NCBI GenBank assembly: GCA_963970005.1
Contig: CAXAMN010018890.1
Location: forward strand, 832,263 to 896,262
From: Durusdinium trenchii
Taxonomy: Eukaryota > Sar > Dinophyceae > Suessiales > Symbiodiniaceae
Direction of reading: 5' to 3'
DNA length: 64,000 nt
Both the position numbers and the translations under genes were made by a program. This document shows, in pieces, positions 31,490 through 43,200 of this stretch (the stretch's first letter is position 1; each line of letters opens with the position of its first letter). The notes beneath the pieces are model-generated. The model saw only the letters and a program-made list of their open reading frames with translations. It made no database searches and was not told where the DNA came from.

Positions 31490-32671
31490 ACTGAGGAACT
31501 GACAGAAGCATGACAAGTTCCAGCTTTTGCCAGTTCCTCATGTAAGTATCATATATAAGTCTTTCTAGCAGAACGGGTCGAAGAAACAGGATAGTGTTTC
31601 CTACTGCAGTGGGACTTCCCACGATGTTTCTTGCAGAACTTTCCGACCGAGCTTCCTTTCGTCACCTGAACCCACTGGCTGATCGCCCGAAATACGCTGG
31701 CCCGTGAGGATGTTCAGATCAGATTTCCCGCTGCGGCATCGTCTAGGCCGGCCGAGAAGCCTCCTGGGTCGGTTCCGGGTCGGCATTGAGCGCCACGACG
31801 ACTGGGCCAGACGACTCGAGATGTCTGATGATGGGTGGCAGACCTTCGGATCAATGGGTTCCCCCCGCGGGGGAAGTGAAGATATTTGGAAGTGGCTCAG
31901 ATCGTCACTTTGTTTCGGATTTCGGGAAGCGAAGATGAAGAATGTGATCACGACGAGAGCACTGTCTCTGGTCACTCTGTTTTCTGCTGTCACTGGAACA
32001 GAGGACAAGAGCTTATTTGCGGTTGGTGTTGAGTTGGCCTTGGTCCTGCCCATGCTGTTTGGTCTGGGCCGTTCTAATATTTGTTAAATTATGAAATACC
32101 TTCAAATACCAACAATCCGGCGACTGAGCAGTTCTTTTTGAGGAACAGTTGAAGCTCAAGCCCGATCGATTTGTATCAAGCTTGCACTTGATTCTCTCGT
32201 TGAGGGGTTCATCGTGTTCATGATGACAAAGCTNNNNNNNNNNTGTTCATGATGACAAAGCTTCAAAACCCTAATTCTCAGCTGAGCAAGTCTTTGCTGA
32301 CAGATGAAGTGTTTGTCTGATCAATACGTCGCAGACACAGCGTCGTCTTGTGTTGAACTGTTGTCATTCTTTCCATTTGGCATGTGTTAAAGAGAGCAGG
32401 GTCTGACTGCCTTGAAAGAGAATAGATCCTTTGTGCGATGCACATGAGCTTCCTTGACACACAAGGTTGCTTCCAAAAACAGAGCTTCATTTGCATGTTG
32501 GAGTCTTGGGAGTAAGGTTGATGTTGGTTGCTATTGGGATAATACGTCAGGAAGCTTCCATGTCAGCGTATTCAGCATTTCCATGTCAGCGTATTCTCAG
32601 GCCGCATACTGCTGCTGTCCAGTCTTCAAGCCAAGAATCTTGAGACATTCATCTCTTCATGTCCTTGACAG
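31490..32671. other. No firm gene; open frame and a scaffold gap
   Basis: A plus frame of 127 codons (31704-32087) is mildly protein-like. The gap at 32234-32243 is described separately. Confidence 0.3.
32215..32262. other. Scaffold gap flanked by a 19-bp overlap
   Basis: Ten N stand at 32234-32243. The 19 bases before it (32215-32233) are identical to those after it (32244-32262). The contig ends probably overlap, so the gap is likely to have zero or negative length. Confidence 0.85.
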
Positions 32672-33025
32672 ATGCAAAATGATGCAAGCCTGTTGCTGCC
32701 GCCCCTCCAAAAGTCAACAAACTCAGGTTCCACTCGCCAGACCAGACCAGACCCGTTCGACGCGAGTCCTCCGTCCTCGACGGCAGACCTCGGTCGTGAC
32801 CTGCGAGGCCTCAGATCTCCTCGGCTGAGCCCGGGGAAGCCTCCTATGACGGTCAGAGCGAGGTGCGGTTCGCCTTCGCTTCATCGACGACGCGACGACG
32901 ACCGTTGCGTTGCGTCGCTGTTCTTCTTTGACCGCTGCGAGCGGCACCGTACAGCGGCGGAGACGGCCCCGGTGCAGGTCGGGGAGTCGAAGGGTTTTCC
33001 TCCCAGACTGGTGGAGCGTGCGTGA
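32672..33025 (+). CDS. Candidate exon, unknown protein
   Basis: The plus frame (117 codons) is rich in Pro, Ser and Arg, then acidic/basic mixed, ending in TGA at 33023. Two other frames also look partly coding from 32760 to 33000. No domain is recognised. Confidence 0.22.
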   Translation: MQNDASLLLPPLQKSTNSGSTRQTRPDPFDASPPSSTADLGRDLRGLRSPRLSPGKPPMTVRARCGSPSLHRRRDDDRCVASLFFFDRCERHRTAAETAPVQVGESKGFPPRLVERA

Positions 33026-34298
33026 ACCTCGATGCCTTGTTCAGTTGTTCAGGTGGAGGATTCGATCCATTTGTATGGATTCCACGGCTCACTTCCATGG
33101 GAGGGTCAGGACCCTCCAAAGATCCAATGAACTACGGGACAGAACCTAATTCTAGGGTTCCAGACAGGGCACCCCGACAGGAGGGTCCTGGAATGTGCGT
33201 TTTGTGCGTTGAAAGCCTTTGTGAAGTTCGGGTTCGGCCAGCACCGATGTGGCAGGGCAGCCAAGCCGGTGCTGCCCGTCTGGTGCACCCTCTTCCCCGT
33301 TAACCATTATGGACCTATGGACCTCTAAGAGCCTCTATAGGGCTTTCCTTCAAAGTCCATATCAAGCTCCAGATTTTCTGGTTGGTGTCCCCTCCTCAAG
33401 CTCCTAGGATTCCTAGGTCTCGATAGAATGGTCGAAGTCCAGCGCTGGCGTTTGCCTACGACGATTTGACTTGTTTGATGTCTCCAGTTTCCGTGGACGA
33501 CGGACGACCTTTTTTTCCCGAAAGAAACCCAAACCGTTTATGCCGCCCCATTTTGCCCGTTTGGCCCGGGCTTCCGCGTCAAGCAGGTGTGCTGGAGGAT
33601 CCCCGTTTTGGACAAGAATGAGTGTGGACCTTGGAAAGACGAGAAGTTGTTCCAGCGTCGTCTTGAGAAGCGGAAAGAAATGGACAGAGTGGTTGTTGGT
33701 TGCTTGGTCTCAGTACGGTGGGAAACAAACATTTGATATAACGTGTCACAAGTCTCTTGGGACACCAACCACTAAGAATGCTAATACACATAATTAGAAT
33801 CATTTGTCATCACACACTAATTCTATTGCTGGGGTAGATGCCCAGAATCAATGAGAGACTATTGAAGCAAGTTCAATCCAATTGCTGTGTTATGCTGTGC
33901 CCGGCTGGGACGTTGTGTACCCCCAAATATATTCATGCTGTTGTGGGAGTGGCAGGTTAGGGATGTGCCGTATACCGTATACCCCTAAAACATCCCCCTG
34001 ATACGGTCGTGTCCGTGTGTCCCTGCTTGTATCGGTGTCCCTCCATCTGATCGTAAGATGTAAGTAGGATGTTTCTATGGATGTTTCTATGCATGCCATT
34101 GTCAAGAATGACATATCTTGCATACCCCTTATGGGTTTGGACCGGTCGGTTCACGGATGCGGAGAAGCCAACCTAATTGATGGTCCGTCAGCCATCTGGT
34201 TCATTCTGGTTCAAGATGGTTGTGCAATAGCATAGGGAAACGCATCAAAGACCCCTCTGGTAAAAGGACACTTGTGCTAAAGCAAAGACCAAAGTCCA
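33026..34298. other. No gene supported
   Basis: Only short overlapping open frames are seen, none with motifs. Confidence 0.4.
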
Positions 34299-34814
34299 TT
34301 GGTTGGGGGTCTCCCTTGTCCACACCCATATACATCTTCAGAATTTGGGTGCCCCTCTCTGTGTCGCCAAGACATTGCTTCACTGGGTCTTCCGTGTGAC
34401 AGAACAGCGCAAAACACCTCCATGGACGGTTTTCCCAAAAAGGAAAGAACACCGGTTGGCCTTGGCCTTTGGGCCTCGTCTACCGTGGCCTGTCCGCGAG
34501 GGCGAATGGCAACTTGGAGTTCGTCGCGAAGACCGACTCCGCCTCGTTGCTGTGGGTCGCCCCAGTTGTCTCGTTCCGACGGGCCGGGCCGTCGGGTCCG
34601 GCTTGGAGTGGAAGCCCGACGGTCTCGGCGACGTCTCGTGGGTGGACGGTCTTTCGTCCGGAGTCCCGAAAAACATCCCAGGCTCTTGGGCTCTTGGCTC
34701 AGTGTTCCCGGTTGGCCCGATTTAAGCCTTTCGCGTTCCTTTGGGCGACAGAATCAAGGGATCTCGCAATATCTCGCATCTAGATTTGTGTTGAGCAATG
34801 GCAGCCATTCATGA
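34299..34814 (+). other. Exon-like region open in all three plus frames
   Basis: Frames of 171, 140 and 104 codons overlap. The most protein-like part is about 34490-34670 (for example EDRLRLVAVGRPSCLVPTGR). The opposite strand is open as well. I cannot fix the coding frame. Confidence 0.22.
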
Positions 34815-36486
34815 CCAACCTTCAAATAATTCTTTTGTGATCTTTGTGAAAAAAGCGAAAAACAAAAGCACATGAACATACATTGCATTTGTTAGTTTTT
34901 TTTTGGCATTTTTTCTTGGTACCACTTCTGCACTTATAACTTTTACCCGTCAGCAATATTTGACGCTCCTAGGAAAAAAAAGCGAAAACACGCGAAACAT
35001 ATGCGAAAATCACGGGAACAACAAAGTGAAAATATAGCGAACCAAAAGTGACAAAAGCGACAAACACAAGCTACATACATGTTTAATGTTTGTTTGTTTG
35101 CTTTACCTTTTGTTTTTTTGCTTTACAACATTGTTTTTTGGCCCCTTGTATCTATGGCTGGCGTGCCCGACTCAAATCTAGATCTTGAGTTGTAAATCTT
35201 CACGTTTCGCTCTTACCTTGTGCTTAAAAACATCCATCAAAACCTAATTTTCGGTTGATGATTCAGGTCAGGTGACAAATGTTTCCGGGGAATCTTCACA
35301 TCCCCAACTCCCCGCGGAAAGATTCAAGTCTTGCTCATTGCAGAAAGGCTTGACTTGTCACTTCATCAAGTACCACCTCCTTCCTGTCCCAATGGGTTTA
35401 TATATGTTTCTGGAGGTGCACATGGTGGTGTGAGCCCCGATTTCATTGCGGGGCATGAGGGTTCTTCTCCTAGAAACGAGGGCAAACCTGAAGTGCCAAA
35501 GGCAACTAGCAAATCTACAATGTATGGAATCGTTAAAAAAAAATATCTGACCCCAAGGGTAGGTAACTCTTCCAGTCCCGTGGATGGTCTGGGCACCCCC
35601 AACATGCCACTGGAACCCTGTCTATCCAACACCCCACGGATTCGCAACGGATCCTGGGCAGTACCGGACCGAGAGCGGACCCGCTCGCCGGCTGAGGCCA
35701 TTTACGTTCGATGCGGTTAGGCGTGGGCATTGGGTGTCCTCACCTGGTCCTGGTCGAAGTGTCACATGTCGAAGCGTCTGAAGCACAGATGCAACGACTT
35801 CGGGCACAGCAAACGAGACATTTTGGGATCCCAGGATCCCTGATTCTTCAGCATGTCTAGACTTGGGTGCCTGCTGTGTTGGTGCTTTGTTTTAACTTAA
35901 CGCCATTGAGTAGATGGCCAAGTTGCCCCAAATCCAAGCATTTTTACTCATTCTTTGGATGGCCAATGGAGATACGGATGTTCTCGACCAATCTTGGTAG
36001 CCGGTGCCACCTACTCTGCAATCACTGCAATGGGTATTTTCAGCAATTGTTGTATAGATCACACCCCCGCATGTGTAGATGAAGCTCGAAGCCAAAGCAG
36101 GACTTCAATCAACCAGGATTGCGCAGTTTTTGCAGAAGAAATTGAGCAGCTGAGCAGCAGGATCCATTCGAACGAGAGGATTTCCCATGTAGATCTCTTG
36201 AACTCTACGAGTGAGAAGAAGTCTCAATTTCCTAGAGGCACTCCCAAGGCCACCACTTCTAGTTTCACTTCTGCCTTTTATATTGGGAGGCTTCTGCGCT
36301 TTTCACGTACTTATCTAGTTGCTTTTGAGGGCAAGTACCTGTTCTTGGGTGAGTAGCATGGCTTCGAATGGCGGAGCACACGAACATGAGGTGATCCCGA
36401 ACATTATCTCGACCAGCCACTGGCCACCAGTATTCCAGAGAGCGAAGAGGTCATTCACGTAGAAAGGACCGCGCATGTGATCGCAT
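34815..36486. other. Non-coding stretch, A/T homopolymers at its start
   Basis: 34830-35150 is rich in GCGAAAA-type and TTTTTTG-type runs. The minus strand at 35366-35701 and plus at 35331-35720 are open without motif. Confidence 0.4.
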
Positions 36487-36903
36487 GTGGTCCTAATATA
36501 TAGTGGAGCAAATGAAAGTCAAATGCCCTGTACCTTTCGTCACAGGCGAGGTGCCACCAAATGTCCCATGGAGATATTGGAGTGCTATCACATGGAAAAG
36601 AAGGCGTGGCCGCGACACTCTTCTTGGCGGCGCGCGGGCGCGACGTTTGGGAGTGATCGACGAAGGAACGGCCCAGGGTTCCTGCCCAACGACAGCAACG
36701 ACCCAGCCTTTTGTGGAGGGTGGCGGTGCATGGCGGGAAGTCCATGGAGTCTTGGAGCCAAAAAGGCTGAAGGCCGTCACGATCCGTTTGGTTGGATGGA
36801 GCGCTTGTGCTCCAACCTGGAGCCCCAAAATTGGAGCGTTTTCACGTGGGGGCCATGGATTTTCTGGAGGACTCATAGGAAAGGAGTCTTGAACATGTCT
36901 TGA
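36487..36903. other. Region with long open frames on both strands
   Basis: Two plus frames (138 and 129 codons) and one minus frame (127 codons) overlap. At most one is coding; none has a motif I know. Confidence 0.2.
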
Positions 36904-38151
36904 GATTGTTTTTCACATGGACTATGGAAGAAGGAGACGGACTCAAACATGGCGTTTGATATGGCGTTTAAGGAGCTGTTTGGGCTTCACCCTGAAAATC
37001 GAGTCTCCGAGTTCAGTGCTGCTTCGGCTTCTGTTTTCGGTTGGGTTGGAGCGGCGGCTTCTGTGTCACGTCTGGCCACGGCATGCTCTCCATACAGTAG
37101 AAAGGCCGATTTGGGCCGCCCATGAGTGTCGCTGATGGAGGGCGCTTGGGTCAATGTCCTTGAAGGGAACTCATCACCTTTGTGTTTCTTCTCTCCAAGT
37201 GGAGTGGAGCCTTCTTGCAGGCACGGCGGGAACCAGAACCTTTCTACCAAAGCAGTATAGGAACAATGATGGTCGGAGCAGTTGAACTGATGTGTTGGAG
37301 TTGTTCCGTTTGGATGCAGATGGACTATATTGGGACCACTTCGGCAGGATCACCCCACCTCACCCCACCTCTCTACTTCACCTGCCAAGGTGGGGGGCGT
37401 TAAGGCCGATGTCGCGGCCCGTCGGGGATCGAATGGCGGTCAGGATGCGATAGGCTTCGCCTGCGAAAAGGCGGGGGCCCCGCGAAACGGAGCCGGTTTC
37501 GAAGAGTGGCGAACACCGCAAGAGATTGGAGGAACACCGCAAGAACCACCGGATGGGAGACACTGTTTGCCGCTGTTTGCCGCTGTGTATATGGAATTGG
37601 TGTGGGTTTCTATGGATCAGATGTATAGAAGGTGATTGAATTTGGATTCTTATTTTGTTCGGTTCCCCGATCACCGGATGTTTATTGAAGACTTTGGGAA
37701 CATGATATGTGGATTCCCTGATTTGCAGGTTTACCAAGCAACCAAGCCCCTTGGAGGTGCGTGTTTTTCAGTGGAACGAAAGCCCCAGCTGTGTTGTGCG
37801 TGTTCAAAGCCTTCAACAAAACGGATCAGTAAAACGGAGCAGTTCTGGTTCTTCTAAAAGCTCCTCCGGTGCTTTCTTTTAAACACACACCGGCGGGTCC
37901 ACACCACTGCCGTTGGGTCACGAGTACGCCGGCTCGGAACCCGAAACCCCAGGCTCGGTGTTCTTCTTTGTGCAAACTGGACATGGATTTGTTTCTTCTC
38001 CCAGTTGAGAGCTATAGAGGCTCTACCACGAGGAGACTCATCTATTTCGCGGATGCATCTTCGGACCAGTGGCTGTTGAATGGCCACTGGCCATTGGCCC
38101 AAGCTTGCATGCCACCATGTCCTTTAAGGAACATGAAGGAACCCCAGTCAC
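36904..38151. other. No gene supported
   Basis: Short open frames only. Confidence 0.35.
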
Positions 38152-38466
38152 ATGCGCTCGCCGCAGTCCACCGATCCGATCCGTGGCACCGGACCTGATC
38201 CCCCCGACACGGTCGGCGTGTGGTCACTCCGTGGGCTCGGGGGCGTGTCGCGCGTGGTCCGCACGCGCCGTTTGCCCGATGCCGTCGGACTGGCCGCCGG
38301 TCGCACCGAGTCCTGCAACTATTCCTTCCGGGTGCGGAGGCTTAGGAGGGCGTGCTTAGGAGGGCAGAGGTATCCGGGGGAGACGTGGTGCAATGCATGG
38401 GCGCGGAACGCACGGCAAAAGAGCATTGAGAATGGTGGGAAGGTCGTTCGTTTGGCGACAAAATGA
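38152..38466 (+). CDS. Candidate terminal exon, unknown protein
   Basis: The frame is arginine- and tryptophan-containing with a basic C-terminus (KSIENGGKVVRLATK) and ends at TGA 38464. It looks like a C-terminal exon. Another plus frame overlaps. No family is recognised. Confidence 0.3.
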   Translation: MRSPQSTDPIRGTGPDPPDTVGVWSLRGLGGVSRVVRTRRLPDAVGLAAGRTESCNYSFRVRRLRRACLGGQRYPGETWCNAWARNARQKSIENGGKVVRLATK

Positions 38467-39380
38467 CTCTCCAAAGAATTAGGGCTGTCAACCGCAGCCA
38501 TGTGATGCCATGTGTAAGTCTTAATTTGGTCCAAACAATTCCACCAGAACACACAGGGGCAATATCCACCTTGGTTCGACCATTCAATGTATATTTAGGA
38601 CTAATTGACTTGACTTGGACTACAGTGGTTCGACGACCTATGTAGTTTTTGTATTTTTTGGACTTGCTCTCCTTTCTGTGAGCGCTTTTGCAGACTTGGG
38701 GACCATGGCAAGATTCTGTGGCTTGAACAATTACTTGGCAATTTAGTATTTGCAACAGCTTTTGGCTTTCACCAGAGTCTGGCTGTATTCATGTGTTACC
38801 ATAGTTTACCGGTTTATGATTGCCAAACAGCTTGAAGTCACCGGCGAACTCCATCCCAGTCGCCCCCTCCACGACCGTTGCCCCCCTCTCAGCTCATGTG
38901 GACTGAGATTGGCGCATGAACTTGGTGAGAGGCTTTCCCCATCTTTCCCCATTTTCACCGCAGTGGTAGGCTTTTCGTGTCTCACGAAGGGTACAGCATA
39001 GGTGCTGTCAACATAGCTACTCAATCGAGGTAGAACATGGATATTTTGTTGATCCGAAGGTCTCTTTCGTGAGAGCTGGATTGAGCAAGTCACAAGTCAT
39101 TCACTTGCAGTTCACATCCATGTGCAGAGGCTGTGGCTCTAGGCATGAAATGCTCGTAGATGCCGTACGTTCAACCGGCAGCCCATTGGAAGGATCAGCT
39201 GCTAAAAGAACGGTATCACTGCAGGGAAATTCAAAATATTCTTTCCATATTTTTCCAAAATTCTTTCCAATTATCTGAGATAGAATTCTTTGGGTATTTA
39301 GCTATTTATATACACAAAAAAACAAGATGGAGCCCACGAACCCGAATGCAAACACGTTCAAAAAGCTACATATGTCCAAA
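38467..39380. other. Non-coding approach to the satellite
   Basis: No gene is supported. Confidence 0.4.
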
Positions 39381-40990
39381 TGACACTCTTGTAGGACACT
39401 CTTGTGGGACACTCTTGTGGGTCACTCTTGTAGGAAACTCTTGTGGGACACTCTTACGGGACACTCTTGTGGGACACTCTTGTGGGACACTCTTGTGGGA
39501 CACTTTTGTGGGACACTCTTATGGGACACTCTAGTAGGAAACTCTTGTGGGACACTTTTGTAGGACACTCTTGTGGGAGAGTTCCTGTAGGACACTTTTG
39601 TAGGACACTCTTATGGGACACTCTTGTAGGACACTTTTGTGGGACACTCTTGTGGGACACTGTTGCGGGACACTCTTGTGGGACATTCTTGTGGGACACT
39701 GTTGCGGGACACTCTTGTGGGACACTCCTGTGGGACACTCATTTGGGGCACTCTTGTGGAACACTCTTGTGGAACACTCTTGTGGGACACTCTTGCAGGA
39801 CACTCTTGCGGGACACTCTTGTGGGACACTCTTGTGGGACACTCTTGTGGGACACTCTTGTGGGACACTCTTGTGGGACACTCTTGTGGGATACTGTTGC
39901 GGGACACTTTTGAGGGACACTCTTATAGGACACTCTTATGGGACACTCCTGTAGGTCACTTTTATGGGACACTCTTGTGGGACACTGTTGCGGGACACTT
40001 TTGTGGGACACTTTTGAGGGACACTTTTGTGAGACACTTTTGAGGGACACTCTTGTGAGACACTTTTGCAGGACATTGTTGCGGGATACTCTTGTGGGAC
40101 ACTCCTGTGGGACACTCATTTCGGACACTCTCGCGGGACACTCTTGTGGGGCATTCTTGTAGGACATTCTTGTGGGACACTTTTGTGGGGCACTCTTATA
40201 GGACACTTTTGTAGGAAATCCTTGTGGGATACTCTTGTAGGACACTCTTATGGGACACTCTTGTAGGACACTGTTGTGGGACACTTTTGTAGGGCACTCT
40301 TGTGGGACACTCTTGTGGGACACTCTTATAGGACCCTTTTGTGGGACATTCTTAATTCTTATGAGACACTCTTGTGGGACATGGTTGCGGGACACTCTTG
40401 TGGGACACTTTTATGAGACACTCTTACGGGACACTTTTGTAGGACACTCTTGTGGGACACTTTTGTAGGACACTCTTGTGGGACACTCTTACGGGACACT
40501 TTTGTTGCACACTCTTGTAGGACACTCTTGTGGGACACACTTGTGGGACATTCATACGGAACACTCTTGTGGGACATTCTTGTAGGACACTTTTGTGGGA
40601 CATGCGGGACACTCTTGTGGGACACTCATACGGGACACTCTTGTGGGACACTCTTGTGAGACACTCTTACGGGACACTCTTGTGGGACTTATTTGTGGGA
40701 CACTCTTGTGGGACATTCATACGGGACACTCTTGTGGGACACTCTTGTAGCACACTCTTGTGGGACACTCTTCGGACACTCTTGTGGGACACTCATACGG
40801 AACACTCTTGTGGGACACTCTTGTGGGACACTCTTGTAGGACACTCTTGTAGGAGACTCTTGTGGGACACTCTTATGGGACACTCTTGTGGAATACTCTT
40901 GTAGGAAACTCTTGTGGGATACTCTTGTAGGACACTCTTGTGGGACACTCTTGTAGGACATTCTTGTGGGACACTCCTGTAGGGCACTAT
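39381..40990. repeat. 13-bp satellite, about 120 copies
   Basis: The unit is GTGGGACACTCTT with frequent G/A variants (GTAGGACACTCTT, GCGGGACACTGTT). The array is about 1.6 kb long and starts and stops abruptly. Because 13 is one more than a multiple of three, every frame reads all phases of the unit. No phase contains a stop, so both strands show many long open frames with repeated Gly-His-Ser-Cys or Ser-His-Lys-Ser-Val peptides. I treat these as products of the repeat, not genes. Confidence 0.95.
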
Positions 40991-41283
40991 TCGTACGAGA
41001 CTTCCTCCAAAAGTCACGCTGCGAGGCTGCAAGACGAGCGTTTCCTACGAGACTTCCTCCAAAAGTCACGTATCAAGTCTCAAAAACGAGCGTTTCGTAC
41101 GAGACTTCCTCCAAAAGTCACACGTCAAGTCTCCAAAACGAGCGTTTCATACGAGACTTCCTCCAAAAGTCACATGTCAAGTCCCCAAAACGAGCGTTTC
41201 GTACGAGACTTCCTCAAAAACTCACATGTCAAAGTCTGCAAAACGAACGTTTCGCACGAGACTTCCTCCAAAAGTCCAGCGGA
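40991..41283. repeat. 52-bp tandem repeat, six copies
   Basis: GAGACTTCCTCCAAAAGTCA recurs at 40997, 41049, 41101, 41153, 41205 and 41258. The unit follows the 13-bp satellite without a break and its length is four times 13. I recall similar translated repeats in Symbiodiniaceae proteins. Confidence 0.93.
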
Positions 41284-42135
41284 AACACCCATCGGAACAC
41301 ACACATTACGCAGCCCTGCCAAGCAATTTCGCGATTCCAGCCCCTCCAAACAACATCCGCTCACGCGCCAATCCCAATGTGACAGCGACATTCACCTCTA
41401 CCACAACTCACAACCTCACGATTCCCTGCGCCTACCACGAATCTTTTCGCGTCCACACGTCTAACGCGCACAAAGTACTGCGCCTGCCACGAAATGTCAC
41501 CTCCGTCCCACCTCGCAACCTCACCATTCCCTGCGCCTGCCACGAGAATCGCACTTCCACGCCTCAAAACCCACACAAAGTACTGTGCCTGCCACGAAAA
41601 GTGAGAATATCATCTCGCACGAGCTTCAACAAAATTTGCACCACACCACACGTTTAGAATGATTTCGACCCGTTCTGAGCACACTCTCATCCACCAAAAT
41701 CGCCATTTCAGCTGAGACTTGTCACGAAAACAGAGCTTCGATGCCACACCCTGAAATGCAAATCCCAATGGCACGGCCACATCCAACACCCCAAAAACAC
41801 GACTCTCCAAACGCTAATCCCGATGGAACTGCGCAGTAAACTGCGGATCTCTCAAACCACTGCGCCTGTGCAGCGAAATGCATCACGCTTCTTGCGCGAC
41901 ATGTCATTTTCATGCAAATCACAATGGAATAGCGTCGCAAACTGACACGTAACACATCCATGAAAAGTCACTTGCAAAAGCTTCCCCCAATGGCAGCGCC
42001 TTGCAGTCCTACTGCGAACGGTTGCGAACGGTTGCGAACGGTTGCGGACGGTTGCGAACATAGAAACAACGGATCGCGAACGAGACTCTACCCCTAGACC
42101 CCCAGAGTTAAACGAAAACCCTTCGCTACGCATTC
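41284..42135. other. Decayed repetitive zone rich in 'cctgccacgaaa' motifs
   Basis: ACAAAGTACTGCGCCTGCCA-type segments recur near 41470 and 41577. 42016-42060 repeats GCGAACGGTT four times. No gene is supported; several open frames cross it because stops are scarce. Confidence 0.5.
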
Positions 42136-42360
42136 GGGAATAAACAAATATATATATAATATAATATAATATTTTTAATATCTATAGATTATCGTTTGAT
42201 TGGCAAATTACAATATATCTTTATGTATTTTTAATTATTTTATGAAGACTATTAAAATGGAAGATATTCTTTTTTAAAAGAAATATCACGAAAGATAGCT
42301 TAATAAGGACTACTTTGAATTTGCTTTGCGAAATAAAGGGATTGCTTTGAGAATTTATTC
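42136..42360. other. AT-rich segment 1
   Basis: The composition changes sharply to AT-rich near 42136 and back near 42360, ahead of a pyrimidine run (42390-42440). No gene. Confidence 0.8.
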
Positions 42361-43200
42361 GGGACTAAAGATTGGTAGATTAATGTCTAACACCCCCCTT
42401 CCCCCCTTCCACTCCCCTTCCTCGTTTTTTCCCCTCGTCGTTAGCATTACTAAATTCTGGACATAAGGTGAAGTTATACACTTAACAATCACAGTAATAC
42501 GACGTTGGCCATGAGGTTGCGCAATACAGCACGAACCCTGCGCAATGAGGTCGCGCAATGCATCTTCGATGCCGCGCGTACACACCCGGCAGCCTGACAC
42601 AGCGCGTATTGCGTTCATAGACCATATTGCTCGACACCAACGAGCATCGATGCAACACAGCCTCTCTGCAAAGCCCTGTGAAGAAATCCCTCGCGTCGCG
42701 GAACACCATTCGACTCAGCCTTCTACCCTAGCGTGGCGAAATCTTATCGCATCGTGGAATACACCCATCATAGCGTGACGTCTATCCCTGGCAATACCGG
42801 CCGCACCCTTCCAGCACTATCCTTGCAAGGGGGTTGGTCACTGAGTCACTGCGGCTTCGACGCAATGCGTGCAGGCCTGTAATCCTGATACAGTGCGTGC
42901 AGCTGTGGGACCATAACTGGTATACATGCGAGCGTTTACGCATTGCTACTTTTACGCGCGCCTGTGTTCACCCACCTAGACACAAACGAGCGTCGACACA
43001 ACGCAGCCTCTCTGCAGAGCCGTGTGGCGCAATCTAACCGCAACGGTGTTCCTCTTGAGCCTTCTTATGCCTTCTTGTGCTCTCTGGCTTTGTTGGTTTC
43101 ATCCATGATTGACCAAGGGATACGTTCCTGAAACACCGGAGATAGTCCCTCACCAGAAAAGGTCCCGACAGCTACTCGGTCCGTCTCTACCTTTCGTGTT
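42361..43200. repeat. Island between AT-rich segments with a duplicated 48-bp motif
   Basis: The motif around ACACAGCCTCTCTGCA at 42632-42680 recurs at 42979-43026 with several changes. CGCAATG-type words are frequent on either side, suggesting an older repeated unit of about 347 bp. No gene is supported. Confidence 0.6.

Noticed and set aside
39443..40904. Many long open frames on both strands with Gly-His-Ser-Cys or Ser-His-Lys-Ser peptides
   Set aside because: They are translations of the 13-bp satellite. A 13-base unit without a stop in any phase leaves every frame open, so length is no evidence for a gene.
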